Positions 52,421 to 63,670 of a stretch of 64,000 bases of DNA are shown piece after piece. The position numbers and the translations under genes are program-made. Each line of letters begins with the position of its first letter. Positions within the stretch are counted from its first letter, which is position 1. Source of the DNA: Microbispora bryophytorum (GTDB lineage: Bacteria; Actinomycetota; Actinomycetes; Streptosporangiales; Streptosporangiaceae). Where the stretch lies: positions 496,001-560,000 of the forward strand of contig NZ_VIRL01000003.1 of the NCBI RefSeq assembly GCF_006874465.1, written 5' to 3'. The notes under the pieces were generated by a model. The model made no database searches, had not been told where the DNA came from, and saw only the letters and a list, made by a program, of their open reading frames with translations.

Positions 52421-53812
52421 ATGCGTGTGCTCCACTCCCCATGGCGGCGCTCGGCTCTGGCGCTGCTCGCCGTGGCCGCCGCCGTCATGGCCCTCGCCGT
52501 ACGGCCCGCCGACGCGTCGGTGCCCTCGACGCCGTCCGGCTGGTCGCTCGTCTGGTCGGACGACTTCAACGGCACGGCCGGAACGCTTCCGTCGTCCACC
52601 AACTGGATCATCGACACCGGCCACGCGTACCCCGGAGGCCCGGGCAACTGGGGCACCGGCGAGATTCAGAACTACACGTCCAACACCGCCAACCTGAGCC
52701 TGGACGGCAGCGGCAACCTGCGCATCACCCCGATCGGCAGCGGCCAGAACTGGACCTCCGCGCGGATCGAGACCCGCCGCACCGACTTCAAGCCGGCCGA
52801 CGGCCGCGTTCTGCGTATCGAGGGCCGCATCCAGATGCCGAACGTCACGGGCGACGCCGCCCTCGGCTACTGGCCGGCCTTCTGGGCGCTCGGCGCGCCC
52901 TACCGGGGCAACTACCAGAACTGGCCGGCCATCGGCGAGTTCGACATCATGGAGAACGTCAACGGCATCAACTCGGTCTGGGGCGTGCTCCACTGCGGCG
53001 TGAACCCGGGCGGGGCGTGCGGCGAGACCAACGGCATCGGCGCCAGCAGGGCCTGCCCCGGCTCGACCTGCCAGTCGGCCTTCCACACCTACCGGTTCGA
53101 GTGGGACCGCAGCGTCAGCCCCAACCAGCTCCGGTGGTACGTGGACGGCCAGCAGTTCCACAGCATCAGCCAGAGCCAGCTCGACGCGACGACGTGGTCG
53201 AACATGACCTCCCACGCCGGATACTTCATCCTGCTGAACGTCGCCGTCGGCGGCGGCTTCCCCAACGGCGTGGCCGGGTTCTCCACGCCCACCTCCGCCA
53301 CGGTGTCCGGGCGGCCGATGGTGGTCGACTACGTGGCCGTGTGGCAGAGCGGCGGCGCGACCAGCAGCCCGTCGCCGAGTTCACCCCCGGCGGGCGGCGT
53401 GGACGCCCGCTCCACCGTCCAGGCGGAGAACTACCAGGCGCAGAGCGGCACGCAGGTGGAGACGACCCAGGACAGCGGCGGCGGCCAGGACGTCGGCTAC
53501 ATCTCCAACGGCGACTGGCTGCGCTTCGACGGCGTCAACTTCGGCTCGACCGCGGCGCGGCAGTTCAAGGCCAGGGTGGCGTCCGGAGCGGCGGCCGGCG
53601 TGAGCGGCCTCGTACAGGTCAGGCTCGACAGCCCGACGGCGACACCGATCGGCGACTTCGCCGTCGGCAACACCGGCGGGTGGCAGAGCTGGACGACCGT
53701 CCCTGCCAACATCACGCCGACGACCGGCACCCACACCGTCTACATCACCTTCAGCAGCGGCCAGCCGGCCGACTTCGTCAACCTCAACTGGTTCACGTTC
53801 GCCACGTCCTGA
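52421..53812 (+). CDS. GH16 endo-beta-1,3-glucanase with CBM6
   Basis: Secreted laminarinase-type glucanase, 463 aa. A Sec signal ends near RPADASV. The GH16 domain (about 35-300) has the catalytic GEFDIMENV with Glu173, Asp175 and Glu178, and the typical WPAFWALG and HTYRFEWD segments. A Ser/Pro-rich linker leads to a C-terminal CBM6 (VQAENYQAQSG, GDWLRFDGVNFGS, GGWQSWTTV). ATG follows GAGGAGAGAGG. Two GAGAGCGCTCTC-like operators lie upstream, shared with the beta-glucosidase, so extracellular glucan breakdown and intracellular disaccharide hydrolysis appear co-regulated. Confidence 0.95.
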   Translation: MRVLHSPWRRSALALLAVAAAVMALAVRPADASVPSTPSGWSLVWSDDFNGTAGTLPSSTNWIIDTGHAYPGGPGNWGTGEIQNYTSNTANLSLDGSGNLRITPIGSGQNWTSARIETRRTDFKPADGRVLRIEGRIQMPNVTGDAALGYWPAFWALGAPYRGNYQNWPAIGEFDIMENVNGINSVWGVLHCGVNPGGACGETNGIGASRACPGSTCQSAFHTYRFEWDRSVSPNQLRWYVDGQQFHSISQSQLDATTWSNMTSHAGYFILLNVAVGGGFPNGVAGFSTPTSATVSGRPMVVDYVAVWQSGGATSSPSPSSPPAGGVDARSTVQAENYQAQSGTQVETTQDSGGGQDVGYISNGDWLRFDGVNFGSTAARQFKARVASGAAAGVSGLVQVRLDSPTATPIGDFAVGNTGGWQSWTTVPANITPTTGTHTVYITFSSGQPADFVNLNWFTFATS

Positions 53813-53820
53813 CCGTCACG

Positions 53821-53855
53821 CCGTGGGCGGGGCCGCTGCGGGTCCCCGCCCGCGG
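53821..53855. terminator. Bidirectional terminator hairpin
   Basis: CCGTGGGCGGGG and CCCCGCCCGCGG form a 12-bp stem (one G-T pair) with an 11-base loop between the convergent glucanase and secreted-protein genes. Confidence 0.75.
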
Positions 53856-53866
53856 CCGGACGTACG

Positions 53867-54463
53867 TCACTCGGTGGGTGAAACCGTCTCCGGCGCCGCC
53901 GGCTCGCTGGGCGTCACGGACTCCCCGGGCGTGGCGGGTGCGGTCGGGGTCTGCGGCGTCTGCGGCGTCTGCCCCGGGGGCGCGCCGCCTCCGCCGTGCC
54001 CCGGCAGCGCCGGGCGGCTGGCGTCCGCGACGATGATCGCCTTCGGGCTGTCGCCGGTCGTGCCCACGACCCAGACCTGGTCGCCCTGCTGGATCCCCTG
54101 CAGACCCTTGTAGTCCGCGACGATCCTGGTGGACTCGTCGACCGTGTAGGCGCGGCCGTCCACCGTCAGGGTGCCGCTCTGCACCGATTCCACCGCGCCC
54201 GTCTGGCTGGTGAAGGTCTGGTAGTCGCTGGAGGTGCGCGGCTGCCGGGCCTGTCCGAACTGGAGCAGGCCGAGCTCGGTCATGCCGAACTGCTCCGGAC
54301 CGGGCCGGAACTGTCCCCCCTGGGCGTACTGCGGCTGGTCGTGGCCCGGCGCGCCCGCGGCGGCGAGGCCGGCGCCGGTGGCGAGGGTGAGCGCCGCGGC
54401 GAATCCGAGGAGAAGCCGGGGCCGCTTGCCGCGCGGTTTGGGCGGCTTGCTGGACATGGTCAT
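53867..54463 (-). CDS. Secreted hypothetical protein with DUF5666-like domain
   Basis: A 198-residue exported protein. A basic start (SSKPPKPRGKRPR) and hydrophobic helix form a signal or anchor. A Gln/Gly-rich stretch follows, then a compact beta domain (AVESVQSGTLTVDGRAYTVD, STRIVADYKGLQGIQQGDQV, VWVVGTTGDSPKAIIVAD) like the OB-like DUF5666 fold. The tail is Pro/Thr-rich (TPQTPQTPTAPATPGE) and probably spans the wall. ATG 54463 has GGAGGGAG seven bases upstream. Function unknown. Confidence 0.75.
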   Translation of the reverse strand: MTMSSKPPKPRGKRPRLLLGFAAALTLATGAGLAAAGAPGHDQPQYAQGGQFRPGPEQFGMTELGLLQFGQARQPRTSSDYQTFTSQTGAVESVQSGTLTVDGRAYTVDESTRIVADYKGLQGIQQGDQVWVVGTTGDSPKAIIVADASRPALPGHGGGGAPPGQTPQTPQTPTAPATPGESVTPSEPAAPETVSPTE

Positions 54464-54850
54464 CGGTGTGCTCCCTCCACTCGGCGCCGGGACACGACAT
54501 GACACGGCACGACAGGTGTGACGTGACACGGTGCGACGTGACATGGTGTGGCCTGACGCGGTGTGGACTGACGCGGTGTGGACTGCGACATGGCGCGGCC
54601 TGACGTGGCCGGCGCGGCCGGGATGTGCGCGAAAGCCGGGTCGATCCGCCCGATCAGCCACCGGTCCGCGCCGGTCGGCCCGCCTTCGGATCCCCTGGCC
54701 GCCCTACCCCATCGAGTACGGCGTTCACCGCCCGCTCGGTAAAGCCATCGTCCAGAGGCACTTGCCGGAATACCACCCGCAACCAGACCGCGCCGGCGAG
54801 CACGCTTCATCGACGAGGCGGCCGAGGACGTGTCCGCCCGCGCGGCCTGA
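54464..54850. repeat. Intergenic region with degenerate short tandem repeats
   Basis: A 387-bp gap. From 54485 to about 54620 it consists of degenerate 10-15 bp repeats around TGACACGG/TGACGCGG, including two exact copies of TGACGCGGTGTGGAC at 54554-54583. The rest holds no gene I can support. The promoter of the secreted protein gene must lie at the left end. Confidence 0.6.
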
Positions 54851-55471
54851 TCAGCCCCGCGCCGTACGCCCGGCCCCGCTCAGCGCGGCGACGAGGGCGA
54901 GCGCCAGGTAGACCACCCCGGAGGCGTACCTGAGCGTGCTCGCGCGCAGGCGGCGGCCGAGCGAGCCGGCGGTCAGCGCGTACGCGAGGTCGGAGGCCAG
55001 TCCGATGACGGCGAGGACCAGCCCGAGCAGGAGGACCTGCGCGGGCACGTCGCCGAAGGGATCCACGAACTGCGGCAGGAACGCCAGGAAGAACAGCACG
55101 GTCTTGGGGTTCAGCACGTTGACCACGACACCTTCGAGGAAGACCCGGCGCAGCGGCTGCGCCCTCGGCTCGTCGCCGGAAGAGCCCCGGCCGGTCAGGG
55201 CACGGACGCCGAGATAGGCGAGATAGGCGACGCCGGCCCATTTCACCGCCGCGAACAGCTCTGCGGACCGCGCGAGCAGATAGGACAGGCCCGCCGCCGC
55301 CGCGGCGATGTGGAGCAGCGTGCCCGTCTCCACGCCGAGGGCCGAGGCGACCCCGGCCCGGCGGCCCTGGGCCACACCCCGGGCGGCGATGTAGAGATGG
55401 TTGGGGCCCGGCACGGCCACCACCGCCGCAGAGGTGGCCGCGTACACCAGTAACGTCGAGGTATCGATCAC
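54851..55471 (-). CDS. LysE family amino-acid exporter
   Basis: A 206-residue membrane protein with six helices of the LysE/RhtB family. The signature is present: VVAVPGPNHLYIAARGVAQG near the N-terminus, ALGVETGTLLHIAAAAAGLS, AYLAYLGVRAL, and FLEGVVVNVLNPKTVLFFLA. These proteins export basic or neutral amino acids or homoserine lactones using the proton gradient; the substrate is not predictable. No LysG-like regulator is adjacent. Confidence 0.92.
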   Translation of the reverse strand: MIDTSTLLVYAATSAAVVAVPGPNHLYIAARGVAQGRRAGVASALGVETGTLLHIAAAAAGLSYLLARSAELFAAVKWAGVAYLAYLGVRALTGRGSSGDEPRAQPLRRVFLEGVVVNVLNPKTVLFFLAFLPQFVDPFGDVPAQVLLLGLVLAVIGLASDLAYALTAGSLGRRLRASTLRYASGVVYLALALVAALSGAGRTARG

Positions 55472-55544
55472 GCTTGCCGACGCTAGAAGCGTCGCGGCAC
55501 GCGCGCCCGGGCCAATCGGTGCCCGTGTCCGTGGACCAATGCGC

Positions 55545-55934
55545 TCAGAGCGTCTCGGCGCCCGTGGCGAGGTCCCGTACGATCTGGATCAGCTCGGCCG
55601 GGTCGAACGGCTTGGTGAGATAGGCGTCGACGCCGATGTCGTACCCCCGCCTGCGATCGTCCTCCTGGGCCCGGGCGGTGATGAGCATGACCTTGATGTG
55701 CCGGGTGCTCGGGTCCTCCCGCAGCCGTGTGGCCGTCTCCCAGCCGTCCAGGCGCGGCATCATCACGTCGAGCGTGATCACATCGGGATCCACGTCATGG
55801 ACGCGGTCCAAACAGTCCTGCCCGTCGTACGCGGTCTCGACCTCGAACCCCTCCAGGGTCAGGTTGACCGCTATGAGCTGCCGGATGACCTCGTCGTCAT
55901 CCACGACCAGCACGCGTCCCAGAAGCTCGCCCAC
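55545..55934 (-). CDS. Receiver-only response regulator (CheY-like)
   Basis: A 129-residue protein consisting of one receiver domain: VLVVDDDEVIRQLIAVNL, the phosphoacceptor in DVITLDVMMPRLDGW, Thr in VMLITARAQ, and Lys in DAYLTKPFDPAEL. There is no output domain, so it must act by protein contact. The GTG at 55934 gives the standard receiver start and follows a possible TAGCTT -10 at leaderless distance; a longer in-frame ATG lies at 55988. It is next to tRNA-Arg. Confidence 0.88.
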   Translation of the reverse strand: MGELLGRVLVVDDDEVIRQLIAVNLTLEGFEVETAYDGQDCLDRVHDVDPDVITLDVMMPRLDGWETATRLREDPSTRHIKVMLITARAQEDDRRRGYDIGVDAYLTKPFDPAELIQIVRDLATGAETL

Positions 55935-56062
55935 GGCGGCAAAGCTAGCCAATGAGACGGGGTGGGCGCGCGGTTTTCGCTGATCCACATGCTCACGTCC
56001 TCCGGAGGCCGTATTGATGTCACGAACGGCCTTCCAGTGCTGGTAGCCTTATCAGCGGTTGA

Positions 56063-56137
56063 GCCCCCTTAGCTCAGGGGATAGAGCACCGGCCTCCGGA
56101 GCCGGGTGCGTAGGTTCGAATCCTACAGGGGGCACCA
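56063..56137 (+). tRNA. tRNA-Arg(CCG), 3' CCA encoded
   Basis: A full cloverleaf can be drawn. The acceptor GCCCCCT pairs with AGGGGGC, the D stem is GCTC/GAGC, the anticodon stem is CCGGC/GCCGG with loop CTCCGGA (anticodon CCG), and the T stem is GTAGG/CCTAC with loop TTCGAAT. Discriminator A and CCA follow. It reads CGG, a common arginine codon at this GC content. Confidence 0.97.
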
Positions 56138-56158
56138 ATTTGATGTCGCAAGACATCG

Positions 56159-56194
56159 GAAACCCTCGAACCTACGGGTTCGGGGGTTTCTTTG
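56159..56194 (+). terminator. Terminator after tRNA-Arg
   Basis: GAAACCCTCGAACC pairs with GGTTCGGGGGTTTC around a short loop, followed by a TCTTTG tail. It has a long stem and a T-rich end typical of intrinsic termination. Confidence 0.8.
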
Positions 56195-56431
56195 TGTACT
56201 GGGTTGGTGGTCGCGGGTGGGGTCCGATGAGCAGGATGACATGGGTTCGTCCGATGCCGATGTGGCGAAGCCGGCCGCCGATCCCCAGGGTGACGACTGT
56301 GTGCCGCTGGTGAACCAGCGGCACCGGGTCGGGTGGCAGCCTCGCACGTGGGCCATCAGTTACTGTGCGACGCCACGACTCGACGCGTTCAGAGCCGCCA
56401 TGCGCACCTTCTCGGTGACGGTTTGACGTGG

Positions 56432-56812
56432 TCAGACCGTGAAGAGCCGAAGCTTGACGCCGAGGGAGTCGGCGAGGTGCTTCAGGTCGTCGGGATCGCT
56501 GGTGACCACAGAGGCCTGGTATCGGACGGCCGTCACGACGACGATAGCGTCGACGGCGTCGGCCGTTCCTGCGGCAGCGCACGCAATTCCCGCTGCACGA
56601 CCGACGTGCTCGTCATCCGGGCGAATGTCGCAGCCCTTCAGCACGCGGGAGATCTGGTGCTGCGGGCCACCGCGCCATGCTTGGGCAAGGGCCACCACCG
56701 GCACGAGTGGACGGATACGGGCGGCGGTCAGTTCACCATGCAGGGCAAGGAAGTCCGGGTTGCGCCGTTCGGCGGCCAGCAAGGCGCCCGCATCGTAGAC
56801 GATGGCGCGCAT
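56432..56812 (-). CDS. PIN-domain toxin (VapC-like)
   Basis: A 126-residue PIN-fold ribonuclease, the toxin of a type II pair. The acidic active-site residues are visible: Asp in AIVYDAGALLAAE, a Glu in the DDEHVGRAAG helix, Asp in GTADAVDAIVV, and Asp in VVTSDPDDLKHLA. Its ATG overlaps the antitoxin stop (ATGA), as expected for tightly coupled expression with the antitoxin first. VapC toxins usually cleave tRNA or rRNA; the target here is unknown. Confidence 0.88.
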   Translation of the reverse strand: MRAIVYDAGALLAAERRNPDFLALHGELTAARIRPLVPVVALAQAWRGGPQHQISRVLKGCDIRPDDEHVGRAAGIACAAAGTADAVDAIVVVTAVRYQASVVTSDPDDLKHLADSLGVKLRLFTV

Positions 56813-57099
56813 CAGCCGGCCTCTGGCCAGGTGTCGTGCTCGAGAAGTCCCGCCTCCATCAGGAACTCCCGGGCCCGTTGCCGGGACTGCTCGGGCAGGG
56901 CGCCGTGCAAGCTCTCATATTCCGCCACCAGCTCTCGGGCTGCCGCCCGGCCCGCCGCTTGCAGGGCGGCAAGGTGAGCCTTTTCGACGGCGGCCTCAGC
57001 CAGCCACGCCGACACGGGCTTGCCCTCTTCGGCAGCTGCCGCCTTGATCGTCTCCTCGATTTCGGGAGTCACTGAGATCGATAGCTTCCGAGCTGTCAT
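56812..57099 (-). CDS. Ribbon-helix-helix antitoxin
   Basis: A 95-residue protein. The N-terminal strand-helix-helix (KLSISVTPEIEETIKAAAAE, then GKPVSAWLAEAAVEKA) is an RHH DNA-binding fold. The Glu-rich helical C-terminus would wrap the toxin. It precedes and overlaps the PIN toxin gene. A perfect GTAGGAA-N4-TTCCTAC repeat lies 20 bp upstream of its ATG, a fitting autoregulatory operator. Confidence 0.87.
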   Translation of the reverse strand: MTARKLSISVTPEIEETIKAAAAEEGKPVSAWLAEAAVEKAHLAALQAAGRAAARELVAEYESLHGALPEQSRQRAREFLMEAGLLEHDTWPEAG

Positions 57100-57118
57100 G
57101 GCTCCACGATAGCGAACA

Positions 57119-57136
57119 GTAGGAACGCATTCCTAC
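57119..57136. promoter_or_regulatory. Toxin-antitoxin operator GTAGGAA-CGCA-TTCCTAC
   Basis: A perfect inverted repeat with 7-bp arms directly upstream of the antitoxin start, spanning the expected promoter. Confidence 0.75.
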
Positions 57137-57399
57137 CGCTTGCGTGAGAAGCATCGGTCAACCGTGGCCTGGGCGTGCTGGGCCGCCTCGGAACACGCTT
57201 TCGCATGGCCCTAGCCGACGGTCCCGCAGGTCGGCGGCAGTAGTTGCGGGTGGGGCCGATGATCGGGGCTCGCTACAGCTCGCGGGAGCTGATCGGGGGT
57301 ATCCGCGGCGACGAGATCGATCCTTGAGACCGCATCGCCGTTCCCATCGTGTACGAGGGCTGCGACGCCTCGGAGGGAATCCCGACTGTCGGCAGAGTG
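57137..57399. other. Intergenic region without recognisable gene
   Basis: About 260 bp between the toxin-antitoxin promoter and the terminator of the beta-helix gene. No coding frame with family-like sequence and no RNA fold was recognised. Confidence 0.5.
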
Positions 57400-57434
57400 G
57401 GGCCGCGGACGGTGCGTACGACCGCCCGCGGCCC
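57400..57434. terminator. Terminator hairpin of the beta-helix gene
   Basis: GGGCCGCGG and CCGCGGCCC form a perfect 9-bp stem with a 17-base loop, 16 bp past the stop on the minus strand. Confidence 0.55.
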
Positions 57435-57449
57435 GGTAGAGGCCTCACA

Positions 57450-61061
<3,612 letters not shown>

Positions 61062-61556
61062 ATGAGCGACTCCGCGTCATACCTGGCCTTCGTCGCCTCC
61101 GTACCGCGCCTTCGTGCCGGCGCAGGCGCATTGCTCCGAGACAACGAGGGGCGGGTGCTTGTCGTGCATCCGGTCTACAAGGACGGCTGGGAGATCCCCG
61201 GCGGGATCGTCGAGGCGGGGGAGTCCCCCGTCAGTGCTTTGCTCCGTGAACTGCGGGAGGAACTGGGCATCGCGCCGCCGGTGGGTCGGCTCGCATGTGT
61301 CGACTGGGTGCCACCGGCGCCGCCGTGGGACGCCGGGCTGATGTTCGTCTTCGACGCAGGCGTGCTCACCGACTCACAAATCGCGACGCTCCGGCTGCAG
61401 CCCGAGGAGCTCGACGAATATGCATTCGTCCGCCCCGCGGACCTGGACAAGCTCCTGCCGCCGGGCTTGGCGCGGAGGATGAATGCGGCGATCTCGGCGG
61501 CGGACGCACGCCAGACCGCTTACCTGGAGGACGGCCTTATTCGCCTCCTTCCGTAG
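61062..61556 (+). CDS. Nudix hydrolase
   Basis: A 164-residue Nudix-fold pyrophosphatase. The Nudix box is complete at residues 48-70: GIVEAGESPVSALLRELREE then LGI, giving the metal-binding REELREE-type helix. The fold starts LRAGAGALLRDNEGRVLVVH. Targets of this family include oxidised nucleotides and nucleotide sugars; none can be assigned. A piece of its Nudix-box region is duplicated about 1 kb downstream at 62199-62306. Confidence 0.92.
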   Translation: MSDSASYLAFVASVPRLRAGAGALLRDNEGRVLVVHPVYKDGWEIPGGIVEAGESPVSALLRELREELGIAPPVGRLACVDWVPPAPPWDAGLMFVFDAGVLTDSQIATLRLQPEELDEYAFVRPADLDKLLPPGLARRMNAAISAADARQTAYLEDGLIRLLP

Positions 61557-61711
61557 CTCGGATGCAGTAGTGGGTCGCTGTGGCGGCATTGACTCCCACG
61601 GTGTTGCGAAGCGATTCGACCGCAGGCCGGACGTCGAGGACGGATCGGAGTGCTGTCACCGGCCCCGCTCGCTCAGATGGGCGGCGTGGCGAGCGGGTCC
61701 GCGCTGCAGGG

Positions 61712-61850
61712 TCAGCCAGCCCAGATGATGTCGATGACGCGCAGGGACTGGGTTTCCTCATCAAGGATGAACGTCAGCATCACCTGGCTGAGGAAGACCG
61801 TTCAGCTCGTATAGGGCGCGTCCGTGGAAGCCATCGAACTTGTAACTCAC
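61712..61850 (-). pseudogene. Broken toxin gene coupled to the DUF6247 antitoxin
   Basis: A GTG overlaps the antitoxin stop (GTGA) and begins VSYKFDGFHGRALYELNG. The frame then leaves the family pattern and stops. In another frame the same stretch continues FLSQVMLTFILDEETQSLRV and ends IDIIWAG-stop, which looks like the C-terminal strands of a small RelE-type toxin. Only about 46 codons remain in total, so the middle of the gene seems lost with a frameshift at the junction. Confidence 0.6.
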
Positions 61851-62155
61851 ACCCGGTCTTCCCACTCCGGCGGGGTGTAGCGAGTGAACATCTCTGTACG
61901 CTCCTGAAGGGCGTCCTGGACGGCCTCCTCATAACCCGGGCGAGCGTAGGCGAGCGCGCGCAGGCGCCACTGGCGCAACAGCGTCTGCACCTGCTTGAAG
62001 CGAGCCAGATCGTGCGCGGCTTCCAGTGCCTCGTCGTACTCTGCGCGGAACTGGACCCGGTGCGACGGCGGAAGCGCCTCGAAGATCGCCGCTGGGTCCT
62101 CACCGGGATCACGGAACCCGACGTGATCCACAGGCTGAGCGCTCATACCGACCAA
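61847..62155 (-). CDS. DUF6247 family protein, probable antitoxin
   Basis: A 102-residue helical protein matching DUF6247. Hallmarks are the DPAAIFEALPPSHRVQFRAE start, YDEALEAAHDLARFKQVQTL and LLRQWRLRALAYARPGYEEA. In actinomycetes such genes usually precede a small toxin gene; here a broken one follows with overlapping GTGA. It is likely an orphan antitoxin now. An ATG three codons in (MSAQPV) is an alternative start. Confidence 0.75.
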   Translation of the reverse strand: MVGMSAQPVDHVGFRDPGEDPAAIFEALPPSHRVQFRAEYDEALEAAHDLARFKQVQTLLRQWRLRALAYARPGYEEAVQDALQERTEMFTRYTPPEWEDRV

Positions 62156-62198
62156 CCTATCTGGTTGGGGGTGCCGTCAACCGATGTGTCATGGGCCG

Positions 62199-62306
62199 CC
62201 CCGGCGGAACGTCGAGGCGGGACAGTCCCCCGTCAGCGCTTTGCTCCGTGAGCTGCGGGAGGAGTTGGGCATAGCGCCGCCGGTGGGTCGGCTCGCATGC
62301 GTCGAC
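62199..62306 (+). pseudogene. Duplicated fragment of the Nudix hydrolase gene
   Basis: About 108 bp nearly identical to 61196-61304 of the Nudix gene, covering the Nudix box through GRLACVD. There is a one-base deletion near its start and several substitutions, mostly at third codon positions (for example GAACTG to GAGTTG). There is no start or remainder of the gene on either side. Confidence 0.85.
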
Positions 62307-62344
62307 CCGGCACCGCCGTCTTCCTTGACGTCGATCCTTCGCTG

Positions 62345-63661
62345 TTAGGCGGCGAAGAGGAGAAGCAGCCCCACGACGGTGTAGACCACCATCAGCACGA
62401 GCAGGGGAATCTGCCCGAGGACGGCGGTCCGCCGGGGAAACAGGGCCAGCGCGCGATCGTGGGCCAGGACGGTGCCCAGCACGTGACCGATGACGATGAC
62501 CGTGACCTGGAGGGTGGCGACTCCCGCGGGGGTGGTGCCGAGCGCCTGGATGGTCCACCCGGCGGTGCCCAGCCAGTCGGCGCCGGTGTCCAGTGGGTCG
62601 GACAGCAGGGCGATGGTCCGCTGCCCCTCCAGGAGGAACAGGGTGTAGTAGTGGGCGACGATGTATCCGACGGCTATCGGGACTATCGAGTGGGCGATCT
62701 CGCCCGCCGTCGTGCCGGGCCGGGCCGCGCCCCATCGGCCGGCGAGCGCGGTCGCGGTCCGGTAGGCCGCGAGCACCAGAGCGATGACGATGACCAGGCC
62801 GGCGGTGCCCGTGACCGGGGCCGGCACCGCGCTTTCCTGCACGAAGCGCACCCATACCGGAGCGTTGGACAGGCTGTCGTACATGGTGGAGCCCAGGAGC
62901 ACGACCACCAGCGTCGTCTGTCCCGGTGCCGGTCGTAGCCCGGCCATGCCGTCGAGGGAGTTGCGCCAGGCCACGACGCCGTCGCCGCGTCTGGCCGCCG
63001 GGGCGAGCCTGCCCACGAGGCCGCTGTAGACCTCGAACGGATCGCCGTGGTCGAACCACCGGGAGCCGAAGACGACGGCTCCGGCGAGCGTGAGCACGGC
63101 GTAGGCCGCGAGCCAGGCCCCGATGACCGGCAGAGTGGCCCGTTCGGGGGCGACGAGTTCCAGCCACACGAAGGCGAACAGGCCGGCGCAGGCGGGCCAG
63201 TATCCGACGCCTGGGGGCAGCGGCCGCAGGCCGAGCTCGGGGTCGCGTCCGAGTCCCCTGCAGGCCAGCAGGTGCAGCGTCCGCAGCGGATTCAGACGGC
63301 GCCACACCGGGCCGAACAGCAGCGAGAGCGGCACCAGGCCGACCCAGAACAGGACGTAGAACGCCCCAGCGGTGGGATTGTCGGCCTGATCGGGACCGAA
63401 GATCAGTCCGATGCAGAAGTACGCCGCGGCGACGAGCCCGGCGATCCGCCAGACCCACCGCCAGGCGGGCGCGCTCATCGCTGTCTGGACGGCGGCCGGC
63501 AGCGAGCGGGCGCCAGGAGAGTCGCCGCCCAGGCGCGGTTCCTTCCACAGTGCGCCGAGCGCCACGAACGACACCAGCAACGCGAGGGCCGCGCCGATCA
63601 ACACGGCCGAGAACGGGATCGGCAGGTCCTGACGGCCTCCGACGCCGTGAGCCAGCAGCAT
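62345..63661 (-). CDS. Polytopic membrane protein (homologues carry the name fenitrothion hydrolase)
   Basis: A 438-residue membrane protein with about ten to twelve helices. The start MLLAHGVGGRQDLPIPFSAV, with its His-Gly and DLPIP motif, and the internal LIFGPDQADNPTAGAFYVLF, VWRRLNPLRTLHLL, SRWFDHGDPFEVYSG and HYYTLFLLEGQRTI blocks are conserved in actinobacteria. Some homologues are named fenitrothion hydrolase by distant similarity, which I would not take literally. It follows a cupredoxin lipoprotein gene by ten bases, so a role in copper or electron transfer at the membrane is plausible. Confidence 0.8.
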   Translation of the reverse strand: MLLAHGVGGRQDLPIPFSAVLIGAALALLVSFVALGALWKEPRLGGDSPGARSLPAAVQTAMSAPAWRWVWRIAGLVAAAYFCIGLIFGPDQADNPTAGAFYVLFWVGLVPLSLLFGPVWRRLNPLRTLHLLACRGLGRDPELGLRPLPPGVGYWPACAGLFAFVWLELVAPERATLPVIGAWLAAYAVLTLAGAVVFGSRWFDHGDPFEVYSGLVGRLAPAARRGDGVVAWRNSLDGMAGLRPAPGQTTLVVVLLGSTMYDSLSNAPVWVRFVQESAVPAPVTGTAGLVIVIALVLAAYRTATALAGRWGAARPGTTAGEIAHSIVPIAVGYIVAHYYTLFLLEGQRTIALLSDPLDTGADWLGTAGWTIQALGTTPAGVATLQVTVIVIGHVLGTVLAHDRALALFPRRTAVLGQIPLLVLMVVYTVVGLLLLFAA

Positions 63662-63670
63662 CCCGGCGGC

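Noticed and set aside
56059-56313. Open frame reading through tRNA-Arg
   Set aside because: The first residues are just the translated tRNA gene, a familiar artefact, and the remainder resembles nothing.
56063-57136. Integrated element at tRNA-Arg
   Set aside because: No integrase gene and no second copy of the tRNA 3' end was seen downstream within the window.
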